A stretch of DNA of 21,397 nt from Coriobacteriales bacterium (GCA_029983705.1 JASBYZ010000016.1:1-21397), one strand, 5' to 3'. Shown: positions 1 through 8,532, numbered from the stretch's first letter. Numbers and translations are program-made. Notes: generated by a model from the sequence alone, not told the origin.

Positions 1-1330
1 GATTAGTTTTCTGCAATGCTCTTGCGCGAAGCCAGCTAAATAATCTTCATAGTGCGAGTCAAAAATAATGTAGGAACGATGCCCTGGTACGGTCATCTGC
101 ATAGTTGCCAAGTCTCCAAGTGCATAAATTGCATCTGCACCGTTTTTCTTAACGCGGCTGTCTAAGAATCTTACGCGATTTCCAGTCCTATCAATGGTGA
201 GCCATGGCTGCCTTGAAAGCTGAGTCATGCCGTCATATAAAAAGTGTGCCCAGGCCTGACCTTCTGCTTCCCAGTCAACACCTCCGTCAAATGAAACTAA
301 GCTATTAAATCCGGAGACATCTGCCCCTACGCCCAGGCCCATCCTAAAGCACTCTCCAGTCTCACCTGCCACAAGATAACTAGAGGCGCATCCCATGGCA
401 GCAGTAGGAATATACTTTTCTAAAAGCGCTTTGTTATTGCAAAAACCTCCAGCAGTAAGAATTACAGCCTTTGTTGCATGGATGTATTTCTCTTCTTTAA
501 AACTTATCTTTAACAACGATGCCAACAATTCTTCCGCTCTCATCTTGCACAAGAGCTACTGCAGGACATTGGAAGTAAAACTCGCAACCTTTTTCTTTTG
601 CAAACTCATACATTCTGTCTGTAGCATCTTTCATTTTAAGAACGTGGTGATCTAAGGTAGACGCTTTAGGGGCTACATATACAGGGATCTCTCCAAGCCT
701 CCACTCAACTCCGCAGTCTCCCATCCAGTCAATGCAAGGTCCTCCCATCTCAGAAATCTTATAAATTAGATAGGGGTCTGCTGCATAGTGATACTCATCC
801 ATTGCCCAGTCTGTAAGCGCCTGAGGATCAAAGGGATATTCAGGGAAGGCAAACTTTTTTGGCTCTTGAAGCTTAGAGCCACCTAATATAGCGCACATTC
901 CTGCAGACTGCGCGTTGCCACCAACGATAGACATAGCCTCAACGCAGATAGTTTTTGCCCCAAGTTCAGCTGAGCGTGCTGCTTCATTAAGGCCGCCCCT
1001 ACCTGCGCCTACTACACAAACCTCACACTCCATATCCCACGTTGAAGGTAGACTTCTTGGTGGAATTGGGTCTGCATTATCTGCAGGAAAAGAGCTTGCG
1101 TTATGCACTCTATAGGTGCCGTCTTCACTTGAGGCATTTGTACTTGAGCTTGGCATGAGCTTGAGCTCAAATGAGCCATCTTTTGCCCAGTTTTTGCCTA
1201 CCCCAGGTTCTGCGGCAAAAGCAGTACTTGGAACTTGCCCGCTCAGTGCTGATGCTCCTGCAACACCTCCAGCAAATAATGCAGCATTTCTTAAAAAGCT
1301 TCTACGAGAAAATTGCTTATCTAAATTCAT
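1..1330 (-). pseudogene. Tat-exported FAD flavoprotein (fumarate/urocanate reductase-like), frameshifted and partial
   Basis: This FAD-binding oxidoreductase of the FAD_binding_2 class probably reduces an organic acceptor outside the membrane. The chosen start is the ATG at 1330, preceded by an AAGGGGG ribosome site 8 bases upstream; an upstream in-frame ATG at 1372 lies inside the preceding gene. The N-terminus has a twin-arginine signal (SRRSFLRN, residues 8-15) and an AFA cleavage site near residue 39. The FAD dinucleotide motif GAGRGGL is at residues 108-114, with GGNAQSAG at 137-144. The frame ends at a TAA (497-499) after 277 residues. Dropping one base from the AAAA run at 499-502 restores a frame open to the window edge, beginning KEEKYIHATKAVILTAGGF, which is the expected next flavoprotein strand. 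It is therefore one gene broken by a +1 insertion, or a sequencing error. The C-terminal catalytic part lies outside the window, so the substrate is unknown. Confidence 0.85.
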
Positions 1331-1343
1331 CTGATTCGCCCCC

Positions 1344-1802
1344 TTATTTTTGTGCCTGCTCAAGCGCGTCATCTACAGCGCCTTTTATAGCAGCAGTGGT
1401 CAGCGTAGCCCCAGCAATACTGTCAATATCAGAGCCTTGGGCTGCATCAATCATCTTGGCGTATTTGCCATCCCTAATAGCCTCAAAGCCACCTACACTC
1501 TGTGCTTCACCGTCCTGTGTGATTTGTGTACAGGTGATGATACTGTCTTTAATCTCCAGGGTGACACTCACCAAGCCATCCACTCCAGCTGCTGTGCCTG
1601 TATAGCTTCCGTCTTTAAGTGTGAGAGAAGAACTTTGAGCGCTCTGAGTGATTTCTTTGTCCCAAGGATCTTCAGTAGTAAGTGCAAGCTGTTCAGCCGA
1701 GGCGGCATCTTTAGAGCCACTTCCTTCATAGCTGTTACAAGCGCTCAGTGAGAACATCCCTAAAAGCAAGAGAATCACGCTGGCTAGAACACGAAACCTC
1801 AT
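1344..1802 (-). CDS. FMN-binding domain lipoprotein
   Basis: The 152-residue protein has a lipoprotein signal peptide (hydrophobic residues 5-18, lipobox LSAC, lipidated Cys22), a polar linker, then an FMN_bind domain from about residue 62 (DGSYTGTAAGVDG) to the end. The motif AGATLT at 130-135 matches the (D/S)GA(T/S)xT site where the flavin transferase ApbE attaches FMN through a Thr, probably Thr135; the first position is Ala rather than Asp or Ser. It likely passes electrons from the membrane to the FAD protein encoded 13 bases downstream, with which it appears to form an operon. In soluble urocanate and fumarate reductases the FMN_bind and FAD domains are often fused; here they are separate polypeptides. 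The start is supported by an AAAGGGG ribosome site. Confidence 0.88.
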   Translation of the reverse strand: MRFRVLASVILLLLGMFSLSACNSYEGSGSKDAASAEQLALTTEDPWDKEITQSAQSSSLTLKDGSYTGTAAGVDGLVSVTLEIKDSIITCTQITQDGEAQSVGGFEAIRDGKYAKMIDAAQGSDIDSIAGATLTTAAIKGAVDDALEQAQK

Positions 1803-2001
1803 AGGAACCCCTTTCCCTAAGATGTTTGCTAGTAATATAATTCTTACTTTAAAAAAGTATAAATTTTATTACATAAATGAACTAAATTAACTATATGATA
1901 GCAAAGTGCTAAAGCGATGAGAAGATTAAAAACTAAGCTTTAAAAATAAAAAGAGGGGCGTTTAAGCTTATTGGTTTTTTGTTTTTAGGGGGTCGTTAAC
2001 T
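1803..2001. promoter_or_regulatory. Divergent intergenic region between the flavoprotein operon and the membrane protein gene
   Basis: This AT-rich 199-base gap separates two diverging genes, so promoters for both must lie here or within their ends. A short inverted repeat, TACTTT-AAA-AAAGTA at 1845-1859, lies about 45 bases upstream of the lipoprotein start and could be an operator or simply part of the AT-rich background. On the minus strand a TATATT hexamer lies just downstream of it, but no good -35 partner is visible. On the plus strand a strong purine-rich ribosome site, AGGGGG, precedes the ATG at 2002. No regulator gene is present nearby. Confidence 0.35.
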
Positions 2002-2997
2002 ATGCTGTTTGATGTGTACGGCGAAACTGCGCTTTACCAGTGGCTTGGATGGGCCATGGTATTTATTGGGCTGATCTTACTCAATGAGATAGCGCGCCGC
2101 TCAAAGATTGGTGGTATTATCTGCTTTATAGTAATCCCGATTATACTCACCATCTACTTTACGGCAATATCTATTGGAGTTTCTCAAGGGGCTTCGTGGG
2201 CGCTTAATAACCCAACCCATATCTATATGAACGGGTGGTTTCACTACGCAAAGCTCTATGCGGCAACCATAGGATGCATTGGCTTTATTGCACTTAAGTA
2301 TCAGTGGGGTAGCATTGGTAAGTCGCACTGGTTTAAGTGCTTCCCCTTTGTCATAGTTGCTATCAATATTTTAATTGCAGTGGTCTCAGACCTAGAAACT
2401 GCGATTAACGTCTTTGGAACTACTTGGGTTTCATCAGAAGGCGTAACCCTCTACGGAGGCTGGCACAATATATTTAATGCGATAGCTGGTCTTTTAAATA
2501 TCTTTATTATGACAGGCTGGTTTGGTATCTATATTTCTAAAAATCGTGACGATATGCTCTAGCCAGATATGACCTGGGTATTTATTATTTGTTATGATTT
2601 ATGGAACTTCTGCTATACCTACAACTGTCTTCCAACACACGCCTGGTACTGCGGCCATGCGCTACTTTTAGCTCCAACAGTTGCAGGCCTTATTTGGAAT
2701 AAGGGTGGTTGGATGCAAAACCGCGCATTCACGCTTGCAATCTGGTGTATGTTTGCACAGGTATTCCCACATTTCCAGGATAGCCCAAGCTCAATTTTTG
2801 TGGTTTCATCAGTAAATAATCCTGATATCAACTTTGTGGTGGCAAGTATAGCTTTACTTGCAAATATTGCAGGACTTGCCTACGTAATTTATCGCTCAAA
2901 GAAACTTGGTAAGAATCCTTACACGAACGAGATCTTTGTGGGCACTAAAGACTACAACAAGGCAATGGAGCGTGCAATTAATGCTCCAGCAGCTTAA
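2002..2997 (+). pseudogene. Multi-spanning membrane protein (DUF5692-like) interrupted by an in-frame amber codon
   Basis: Two open segments in the same frame, 2002-2559 and 2563-2997, are separated only by TAG at 2560-2562. Together they give one protein of about 331 codons with roughly eight hydrophobic segments, for example around residues 13-30, 37-58, 82-100, 110-128 and 155-176, and three more after the stop. The sequence around the break reads DDML-stop-PDMTW and continues YDLWNFCYTYNCLPTHAWYC without loss, so the reading is one gene with a nonsense change. A TGG to TAG transition, Trp to stop, would explain it. From memory it resembles the uncharacterised family DUF5692; I could not check this. 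No ribosome site precedes the ATG at 2569, so re-initiation there is unlikely. It lies divergent from the flavoprotein pair, suggesting a shared role, but its function is unknown. Confidence 0.75.
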
Positions 2998-3019
2998 GAG
3001 CTTATAAGCTAGAGTTTTA

Positions 3020-3065
3020 GGCGGGCTTTGAGGGCGTTTAAAACCTTCAGGGCCCGCAATTTTTA
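3020..3065 (+). terminator. Rho-independent terminator after the DUF5692-like gene
   Basis: The stem GCGGGC (3021-3026) pairs with GCCCGC (3052-3057). An inner stem, GAGGG with CCTTC containing one G-U pair, extends it after a 3x3 internal loop, and the run TTTTT follows at 3060-3064. It lies 20 bases downstream of the stop at 2997 and ahead of the metG promoter. Confidence 0.8.
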
Positions 3066-3105
3066 CTGGATATTCTGTCTCTATTATTTTCTTAACTCTA
3101 AATCT

Positions 3106-3114
3106 TGCTACAAT
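3106..3114 (+). promoter_or_regulatory. Candidate extended -10 promoter for metG-tatD-rsmA
   Basis: TG-C-TACAAT fits the extended -10 pattern TGnTATAAT with one mismatch. No good -35 element is seen at 16-18 bases upstream, which is usual for extended -10 promoters. It lies between the terminator at 3065 and the metG start at 3150 and predicts a leader of about 30 bases. Confidence 0.45.
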
Positions 3115-3149
3115 CTATACAAAGTAATTTTAGATTTGGAGATAGATCA

Positions 3150-4748
3150 ATGGACCAAGAGCGTCAGTCTTTTTACATTACCACCCCAATTTATTATGTG
3201 AACGCAAAGCCTCACTTAGGGACGGCATACACCACACTGCTTACCGATGCACGTGCTCGATTTGAACGAATCGATGGTCAAGACGTCCATTTTTTAACGG
3301 GTTCAGATGAGCATGGCGAGAAGATCGCAAAGTCAGCAGCAAAGCACGACATGTCTCCTCAGCAGTGGACCGACTACATGGTTCCAGCTTTTCATGAACT
3401 GTGGGAAAAACTTAACATCTCAAATGATGACTTTATTAGAACCACTGAAGAGAGACACACCAAAGCGGTTCAGTATTTCTTAGAAAAGCTTAAAGACTCT
3501 GGCTATCTGTATAAATCCTCATATGATGGCTGGTACTGCATTCCTGAAGAGACTTACTTCACAGAAACTCAGGTGCGCCATCACAATGAGGCAGAAGGTG
3601 ACGCTGAGGCTCACAAATGTCCTGATTGTGGTCGTGATCTAGTAAGAGTAGAAGAAGATTCTTGGTTTTTTAAGCTCTCCGAGTTTCAAGATAAGCTTCT
3701 TAAGCACTACGAAGAGCATCCTGAATTTATCCAGCCAGAAATCAGAAGAAATGAGGTGCTTTCCTTTGTAAGGGGAGGTCTTAACGATCTTTCAATTTCA
3801 CGAACCTCTTTTGACTGGGGTATTCCCTTAAGTTTTGACGATGAGCACGTTACCTACGTATGGGTTGACGCACTTATTAACTATCTCACCGCTGTGGGCT
3901 ACGGAAATCCAGATATGCAAGAAAACCTTCACAAAAGATGGCCTGCCAACATGCATGTTATTGGTAAGGACATCATTCGTTTTCACTGCGTAATCTGGCC
4001 TGCAATGCTTATGGCGCTTGATCTTCCGCTTCCAAAAAGCGTGTTTGTACACGGATTTTTGTTGGTCAAGGGTGAGAAGATGTCAAAGTCAAGAGGAAAC
4101 GCAATTGATCCTTTAGACCTTTTGAACATCTTTGGCGTAGATGCATACAGATACTATTTCTTAACTGACGTAAGTCACGGCCAAGACGGATCAATCTCAC
4201 TTGAGCGCATGGCCCAAGTTTATAACGCAGACCTTGCAAATTCTTGGGGAAACCTCTGTTCACGTGCACTAAATATGTCAGCTAAATACTTTGATGGAAA
4301 AACTCCACAGCTTGATGCAGAAGAGATCGCAAAGACTACCGTACTTTCTTCAAAGGCTGAAAAAATGTATGAGCCATATGCCGAGGCTATTAGAAAGATG
4401 GATTTTGGTGAGGCAGCTCATATCGTTTTAGACCTTATTGATGCAGCTAATCTCTATATTGAGCAAATGGCTCCATGGTCTTTGGCAAAGTCTGAAGCAA
4501 CTCAAGGAGAGCTTGCTTTCGTAATTTACAATATCCTTGAAAGCATTAGAATTGCAGCCTACTACTACATGCCATTTATGCCTGAAACCTCAAAAGAGGT
4601 GCTCAGCCGTCTATCACTGGAGCCTGATTTTAGCAAGGGCCTACAAGACCTCACCCAGTGGGGACAACTCAAGCAGGGTGCAGATGTTCAAAAGGGTGAG
4701 GCGCTCTTCCCACGCTTAGACGTAGAAAAAATTGAGCTTGGTAACTAA
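3150..4748 (+). CDS. metG: Methionyl-tRNA synthetase
   Basis: This class I enzyme charges tRNA-Met with methionine in the cytoplasm. The start is the ATG at 3150, with GGAG 8 bases upstream; an in-frame TTG at 3105 would fall within the putative promoter and is rejected. The protein is 532 residues. The HIGH-type signature is PHLGT at 21-25 and KMSKS is at 310-314, with the anticodon-binding helical domain behind. The connective domain keeps one zinc-type pair, CPDC at 157-160, whereas the position of the other knuckle reads C130-I-P-E, so the second pair is lost. There is no C-terminal EMAP/tRNA-binding domain, as in other short actinobacterial MetRS. It is the first gene of an apparent operon with tatD, which starts 3 bases after its stop. 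Confidence 0.97.
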   Translation: MDQERQSFYITTPIYYVNAKPHLGTAYTTLLTDARARFERIDGQDVHFLTGSDEHGEKIAKSAAKHDMSPQQWTDYMVPAFHELWEKLNISNDDFIRTTEERHTKAVQYFLEKLKDSGYLYKSSYDGWYCIPEETYFTETQVRHHNEAEGDAEAHKCPDCGRDLVRVEEDSWFFKLSEFQDKLLKHYEEHPEFIQPEIRRNEVLSFVRGGLNDLSISRTSFDWGIPLSFDDEHVTYVWVDALINYLTAVGYGNPDMQENLHKRWPANMHVIGKDIIRFHCVIWPAMLMALDLPLPKSVFVHGFLLVKGEKMSKSRGNAIDPLDLLNIFGVDAYRYYFLTDVSHGQDGSISLERMAQVYNADLANSWGNLCSRALNMSAKYFDGKTPQLDAEEIAKTTVLSSKAEKMYEPYAEAIRKMDFGEAAHIVLDLIDAANLYIEQMAPWSLAKSEATQGELAFVIYNILESIRIAAYYYMPFMPETSKEVLSRLSLEPDFSKGLQDLTQWGQLKQGADVQKGEALFPRLDVEKIELGN

Positions 4749-4751
4749 ACG

Positions 4752-5723
4752 ATGCCTAGTCTTTTTATAGATAAAAAGGGGCGGGAAGTCTCTATCCCGC
4801 TCTTGCATGCTCCGGTAGCAGACACACACTGCCACCTATTGAGCTTAGAAGATCCGGAATATGGCTCGGGCGATAAGGCCCTGTATACAAGCGCTGCAGA
4901 CGCACTTTGTCGTGCCTATTTTGTAGGACTTGCCTTTATTGTTGTCTTAAGTGATCCAGCAGAAACCTATGAGGATGCCGGTCAGCTCTTTTTAGATTTT
5001 GAAAAGCTCAAAGAGGAGGGCTCTCTCCTTATTAAACAGCGACTTAATGAAAGCTGGAAGAAGCCCAAATTCTTTGAGGGCCTAGCTGAATCTGATTGTT
5101 TGCCTCAGAATATGCGACTTGCAACAGGTTGCCATCCACACAATGCATCAAGCTATGATGAAAAGGCAGAGGCGCGTTTGATTCAGGTGATCTCAGATGA
5201 GCGATGCAGCGCACTTGGTGAGATAGGTCTTGATTACTTTTATGATTTCTCACCAAGGGATATTCAAATTACTGTCTTTAAAAGACAGCTTGAAATTGCC
5301 AAAGAGCTTGGTGTGCCTGTAGCACTTCATATACGAGACGCTCATGATGATGCTTATCAAATTCTTAAAGATTGTGGCCTGCCAGAAGCGGGATGTCTGC
5401 TTCACTGCTTTAATTTAGGGCCAGAAACCTACAAGAAGTTTGAAGACTTGGGTTGTAAATTTTCTATTGGAGGTCCGCTCACTTTTAGTCAGGCAGGAAT
5501 AGAAGTGAGAGAGGCAATGAAGATAGCCCATCTAGAAAACTTGATGAGCGAGACTGACTCACCATACATGGCCCCAGCCCCCTTTAGGGGCTTTAAGTGT
5601 GAGCCTGCTTTTACCGTGTTTACCATGCAAAAGTTTTTGGATATCTTTACAGAGGCAGGATTTAGCCCTGAGTATATTTGTGAGATTCTTTACAAAAATG
5701 CTCTTGATTTTTATAGACAATAA
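4752..5723 (+). CDS. tatD: TatD-family metal-dependent deoxyribonuclease
   Basis: This is an amidohydrolase-fold nuclease of the TatD family, which acts on DNA 3' ends and is linked to DNA repair and nucleic-acid turnover. Metal ligands can be placed at DTHCH (24-28), Glu157 in GEIGLDY, His193 in HIRDAHDD, His218 in HCF and Asp269 in ETDSPYMAP. At 323 residues it is longer than the usual roughly 260. The excess lies mainly between the first histidine pair and GCHPH (126-130), where about 100 residues replace about 60. The gene is the middle member of metG-tatD-rsmA, a gene order common in Gram-positive bacteria, and starts 3 bases after metG, suggesting translational coupling. Confidence 0.95.
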   Translation: MPSLFIDKKGREVSIPLLHAPVADTHCHLLSLEDPEYGSGDKALYTSAADALCRAYFVGLAFIVVLSDPAETYEDAGQLFLDFEKLKEEGSLLIKQRLNESWKKPKFFEGLAESDCLPQNMRLATGCHPHNASSYDEKAEARLIQVISDERCSALGEIGLDYFYDFSPRDIQITVFKRQLEIAKELGVPVALHIRDAHDDAYQILKDCGLPEAGCLLHCFNLGPETYKKFEDLGCKFSIGGPLTFSQAGIEVREAMKIAHLENLMSETDSPYMAPAPFRGFKCEPAFTVFTMQKFLDIFTEAGFSPEYICEILYKNALDFYRQ

Positions 5724-5743
5724 GTGGAGTGTGAGATTGGACT

Positions 5744-6625
5744 ATGGCGTATTCAGCGCTTGCAAATAAGGCTCAAACGCTTGAGGTTTTAAAATCTCAC
5801 GGCCTCTATACCAAGTATAGGCTTGGTCAAAATTTCTTAATAAATGACACTGTTATTGGAAAAATTCTCTCACTTTCTGAGGTGGCAGCTACAGATGTTG
5901 TGCTAGAGATTGGCCCAGGCATTGGCACACTTAGTTTGGCACTTTTGCAAAACGCAGAGGCGCTGTGTTCTATTGAGCAGGATAAAGATCTTGTTCCAGT
6001 TTTGGCAGATACCCTTAGTGACTACCAGTCTTCTTTTACTCTTATCAACCAGGATGCACTTAAGACATCCAAAAAAGATATTTTATATGCACTTGAAAAG
6101 CTTCCAGTTCACTCTGAATTACCAAACAAACTTATATCAAATCTTCCATATCAAATAGCAGCGACGGTAATTCTTTTGTATTTTCAAGAATTTGATTTTT
6201 TAGACAGCATGACTGTGATGGTTCAGTCAGAAGTGGCCGATAGGATCTCAGCTCACATATCAAGTAAGGCGTACGGGGCGTATACCGCAAAGCTTTCTTT
6301 ATATGCCTCAGTCAAGGGACGTTTTCAAGTGAGCGCGCAAAACTTTTTTCCACCACCACGCGTTGAGTCTGCAGTAATCAAGTTGGTAAGAAATTCTCAA
6401 GATAAGTTCTCACTTACTAAAGAAGAAAAACTTGAAGTATGTAAGGTTATAGATGCTGCCTTTTTACAGCGCAGAAAAACTATTCGCAACTCTATGTCTC
6501 AAAATTATCCTAAAGATATGTTAGATGAGGCGTTTAAGCGCGCAGAAATTAATCCAGGTCTGCGCGCAGAAACTTTAGATGCTCAAGCGTTTGTAAGGTT
6601 AGCTTATCATCTTAAGACCTTATAA
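5744..6625 (+). CDS. rsmA: 16S rRNA dimethyladenosine transferase (KsgA)
   Basis: The enzyme dimethylates two adjacent adenines in the 3' terminal helix of 16S rRNA (A1518 and A1519 in E. coli numbering) during 30S maturation, using S-adenosylmethionine. Diagnostic motifs are LGQNFL (27-32), the SAM loop EIGPGIGTLS (55-64) and the catalytic motif SNLPYQIA (132-139), followed by the helical C-terminal domain. It has 293 residues, slightly longer than E. coli KsgA. The ATG at 5744 is the only plausible start because an in-frame TGA lies 12 bases upstream; the ribosome site is weak. It closes the metG-tatD-rsmA operon and converges with the surface-protein gene, leaving only 12 bases between the two stops and no visible terminator there. 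Confidence 0.96.
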   Translation: MAYSALANKAQTLEVLKSHGLYTKYRLGQNFLINDTVIGKILSLSEVAATDVVLEIGPGIGTLSLALLQNAEALCSIEQDKDLVPVLADTLSDYQSSFTLINQDALKTSKKDILYALEKLPVHSELPNKLISNLPYQIAATVILLYFQEFDFLDSMTVMVQSEVADRISAHISSKAYGAYTAKLSLYASVKGRFQVSAQNFFPPPRVESAVIKLVRNSQDKFSLTKEEKLEVCKVIDAAFLQRRKTIRNSMSQNYPKDMLDEAFKRAEINPGLRAETLDAQAFVRLAYHLKTL

Positions 6626-6637
6626 AAAATAAGGGCA

Positions 6638-8532
6638 TTAACAATTATTCTTTACTAATACTTTCTTGAGCAAGAGTGTGGCAATACAGCAAGATAGGGC
6701 ACTCAGTAAACTTATGATGCCAAATAATATTCCGTGCTGATCCTTTGAATCAGAAGTTTTAGGGAGTGCGGCACTTTCAACAGTGCGTGTAGTAACTTTT
6801 ACTACCTCAGGTTCAATAGTAGTGTAAGTGTCAGGGGCCATTGATGGAATTGGGTCCGGCAAAGGATTGGTGTTTGGTGTAGGAATTGGTTGAGGAGTTG
6901 GAGTAGGTGTAGGCTTAGGACTTGGATCTGGTTTAGGGCTAGGCTTTGGTGTGGGTTCAGGTTCTGCTACTATTTCAAAATTTGCATTAGTAAATACTAC
7001 TTCAGGGCCGCACTTACTTTCAAAATGCACAGCAATGCCATTTTCAGTTGTTAAACTTTTGATTTTCTCAGAATCTAATACAGTAGGAAGATCGTCTTTA
7101 GTAGCTACGGTGGTATATGTGTCTCCTACTTGAGCATATTTAGGGAGAGTAAATTCTAGAGAATAATCTGAATTAAGTATAATTGGCGTATCTAGTTTAA
7201 TCGTTTCAGTTTTTCCGGCACGAATTCTAAGTACTTTATCGATTTTTCCACCATTACTTTGAATTACGTTTGGTAAAAACTTTTGAGTTACATCTTCTTC
7301 TTTTTTATCTTTCATCACTTTGATAAATTTAAGATGAGCTGTAACAGGCTTATTAGGAGTAGTTTTAGTTACAAAGTAGTCAACTCTATCCCAAATATTT
7401 GTATGCTTACCAATTTCTGAGGACTCTTGTGAATATCTTTTGACTGTTATGGAGCTTGAAGATAGGCGCAGATAGTCTCCTCTGTCAGCGTCTGTTTGAA
7501 TTTCAGCATTTACTAATTTACAAGTGCGCTCTTTTTCACCTTTTTGCCAATCATTTATTTGTGCCTTACCGTAAATCCTACTTCTTGCTACGTCATACAT
7601 AAGGCCTTTAGGAAGTATGCCACCAACAATATATGATTCATTGTCTTTAAGCTTACCTTCATCGAGTTTATTGTTAATTAAATAATTCCATGCATCCTTA
7701 GCTTCTTGCCTATCAAAAAACCAAGGAGATTTTTTTATTGATTTCACAACAGTAGGATTAGTATCACTAATTTTTATTGTTTGGACGTGTATATCATACC
7801 TTCTACCCACTATATGTTCATTGTCAGAAAGAGGTGTTTTAGAGCGATCTAGAAGTGTGGTACTAGTTTCATTTGTATTGGGATCAAAATAATATGCTTT
7901 GAAAAATAACTACGAGCTACACTTCCCATTTGATTATGAATATCTAAAATTCTCCAGCGTGTTTTTCTATCGAAGGACAATCCTAATGCTTCTACATTTT
8001 TTGCTTCCTCAAATTGTGGGGCTTCTGTCGGATTTGATTGCTCTCCTTTTATGCGAAAAGTAGCATCAGTTAAAAATGGATGAAATTTGTCATTAGGGTT
8101 AGTAATTTCAATATCCTTAATACAAAATTCTTTTACTCCAAGCTCTTGAAACTTACTTGCCCAAGTTTTTTCTAAGGTAAATTTAATGGTGTAGTTTTCA
8201 TCTATTAATCCATTTTTTGGATAAGCTGTCTCGTACTTATTTCCTTTTTTGTACTTAATAAAGTAATAGCCCATATTTTCGCAAGTTCCAAAACCCTTAG
8301 CTTCAGTTAAAGGGATTTCTTTTGAGTTGCGCCTTATGGTGAGTTTTACTATTGCTTCTTTTCCAGGCTCTATTTCAGTTATAGGGTAGTGTGCGGTTTC
8401 ACCTTGGGGGTTAGTAACTTCTGTCGGATTTGCAAAACTTATATTTGTGAATATAAATGAAAAGATTACTGATATGGCGACAACTATAATAAATCGCAGG
8501 GTATGTAGATAAATCTCACTAGTTTCAGCCAT
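6638..8532 (-). pseudogene. LPxTG-type cell-wall anchored surface protein, frameshifted
   Basis: Two overlapping frames make one protein. The 5' frame starts at ATG 8532 with a GAGGAG ribosome site, has a signal peptide (hydrophobic residues about 13-33, ending SFA-N) and stops at TAG 7849-7851. The 3' frame is open from before 7902 to the stop at 6638. Adding one base to the five-base T tract (plus-strand AAAAA, 7902-7906) joins them as SYFFKAYYFDPN near residue 209, giving about 631 residues. The C-terminus has a proline-rich spacer of PTP/PKP repeats (about 6838-6965), the sorting motif LPKTS at 6752-6766, a hydrophobic segment and a positive tail (KKVLVKNNC). A sortase would be expected to anchor it to peptidoglycan. 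The ligand is unknown; no named adhesin domain was recognised. As written it would give a truncated secreted fragment lacking the anchor. Confidence 0.83.

Noticed and set aside
497..505. A prfB-like programmed frameshift as the main explanation for the flavoprotein break
   Set aside because: No Shine-Dalgarno-like sequence lies at the short distance upstream needed for that mechanism, so an indel or sequencing error is preferred.
395..655. Plus-strand open frames across 395-1751
   Set aside because: They lie opposite well-supported minus-strand genes with clear domain motifs and have no recognisable protein features.
2569..2997. A separate 142-residue gene starting at ATG 2569
   Set aside because: It is in the same frame as the upstream part, has no ribosome site, and simply continues the same membrane protein after one TAG.
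6838..6965. Repeat array suggestive of a CRISPR or satellite
   Set aside because: The repetition is in the coding frame and encodes alternating Pro-Thr and Pro-Lys of a wall spacer; there are no spacers of equal length.
6638..7810. A separate gene starting at GTG 7810
   Set aside because: The frame is open well upstream of that GTG and continues the secreted surface protein; no signal peptide or ribosome site is present there.
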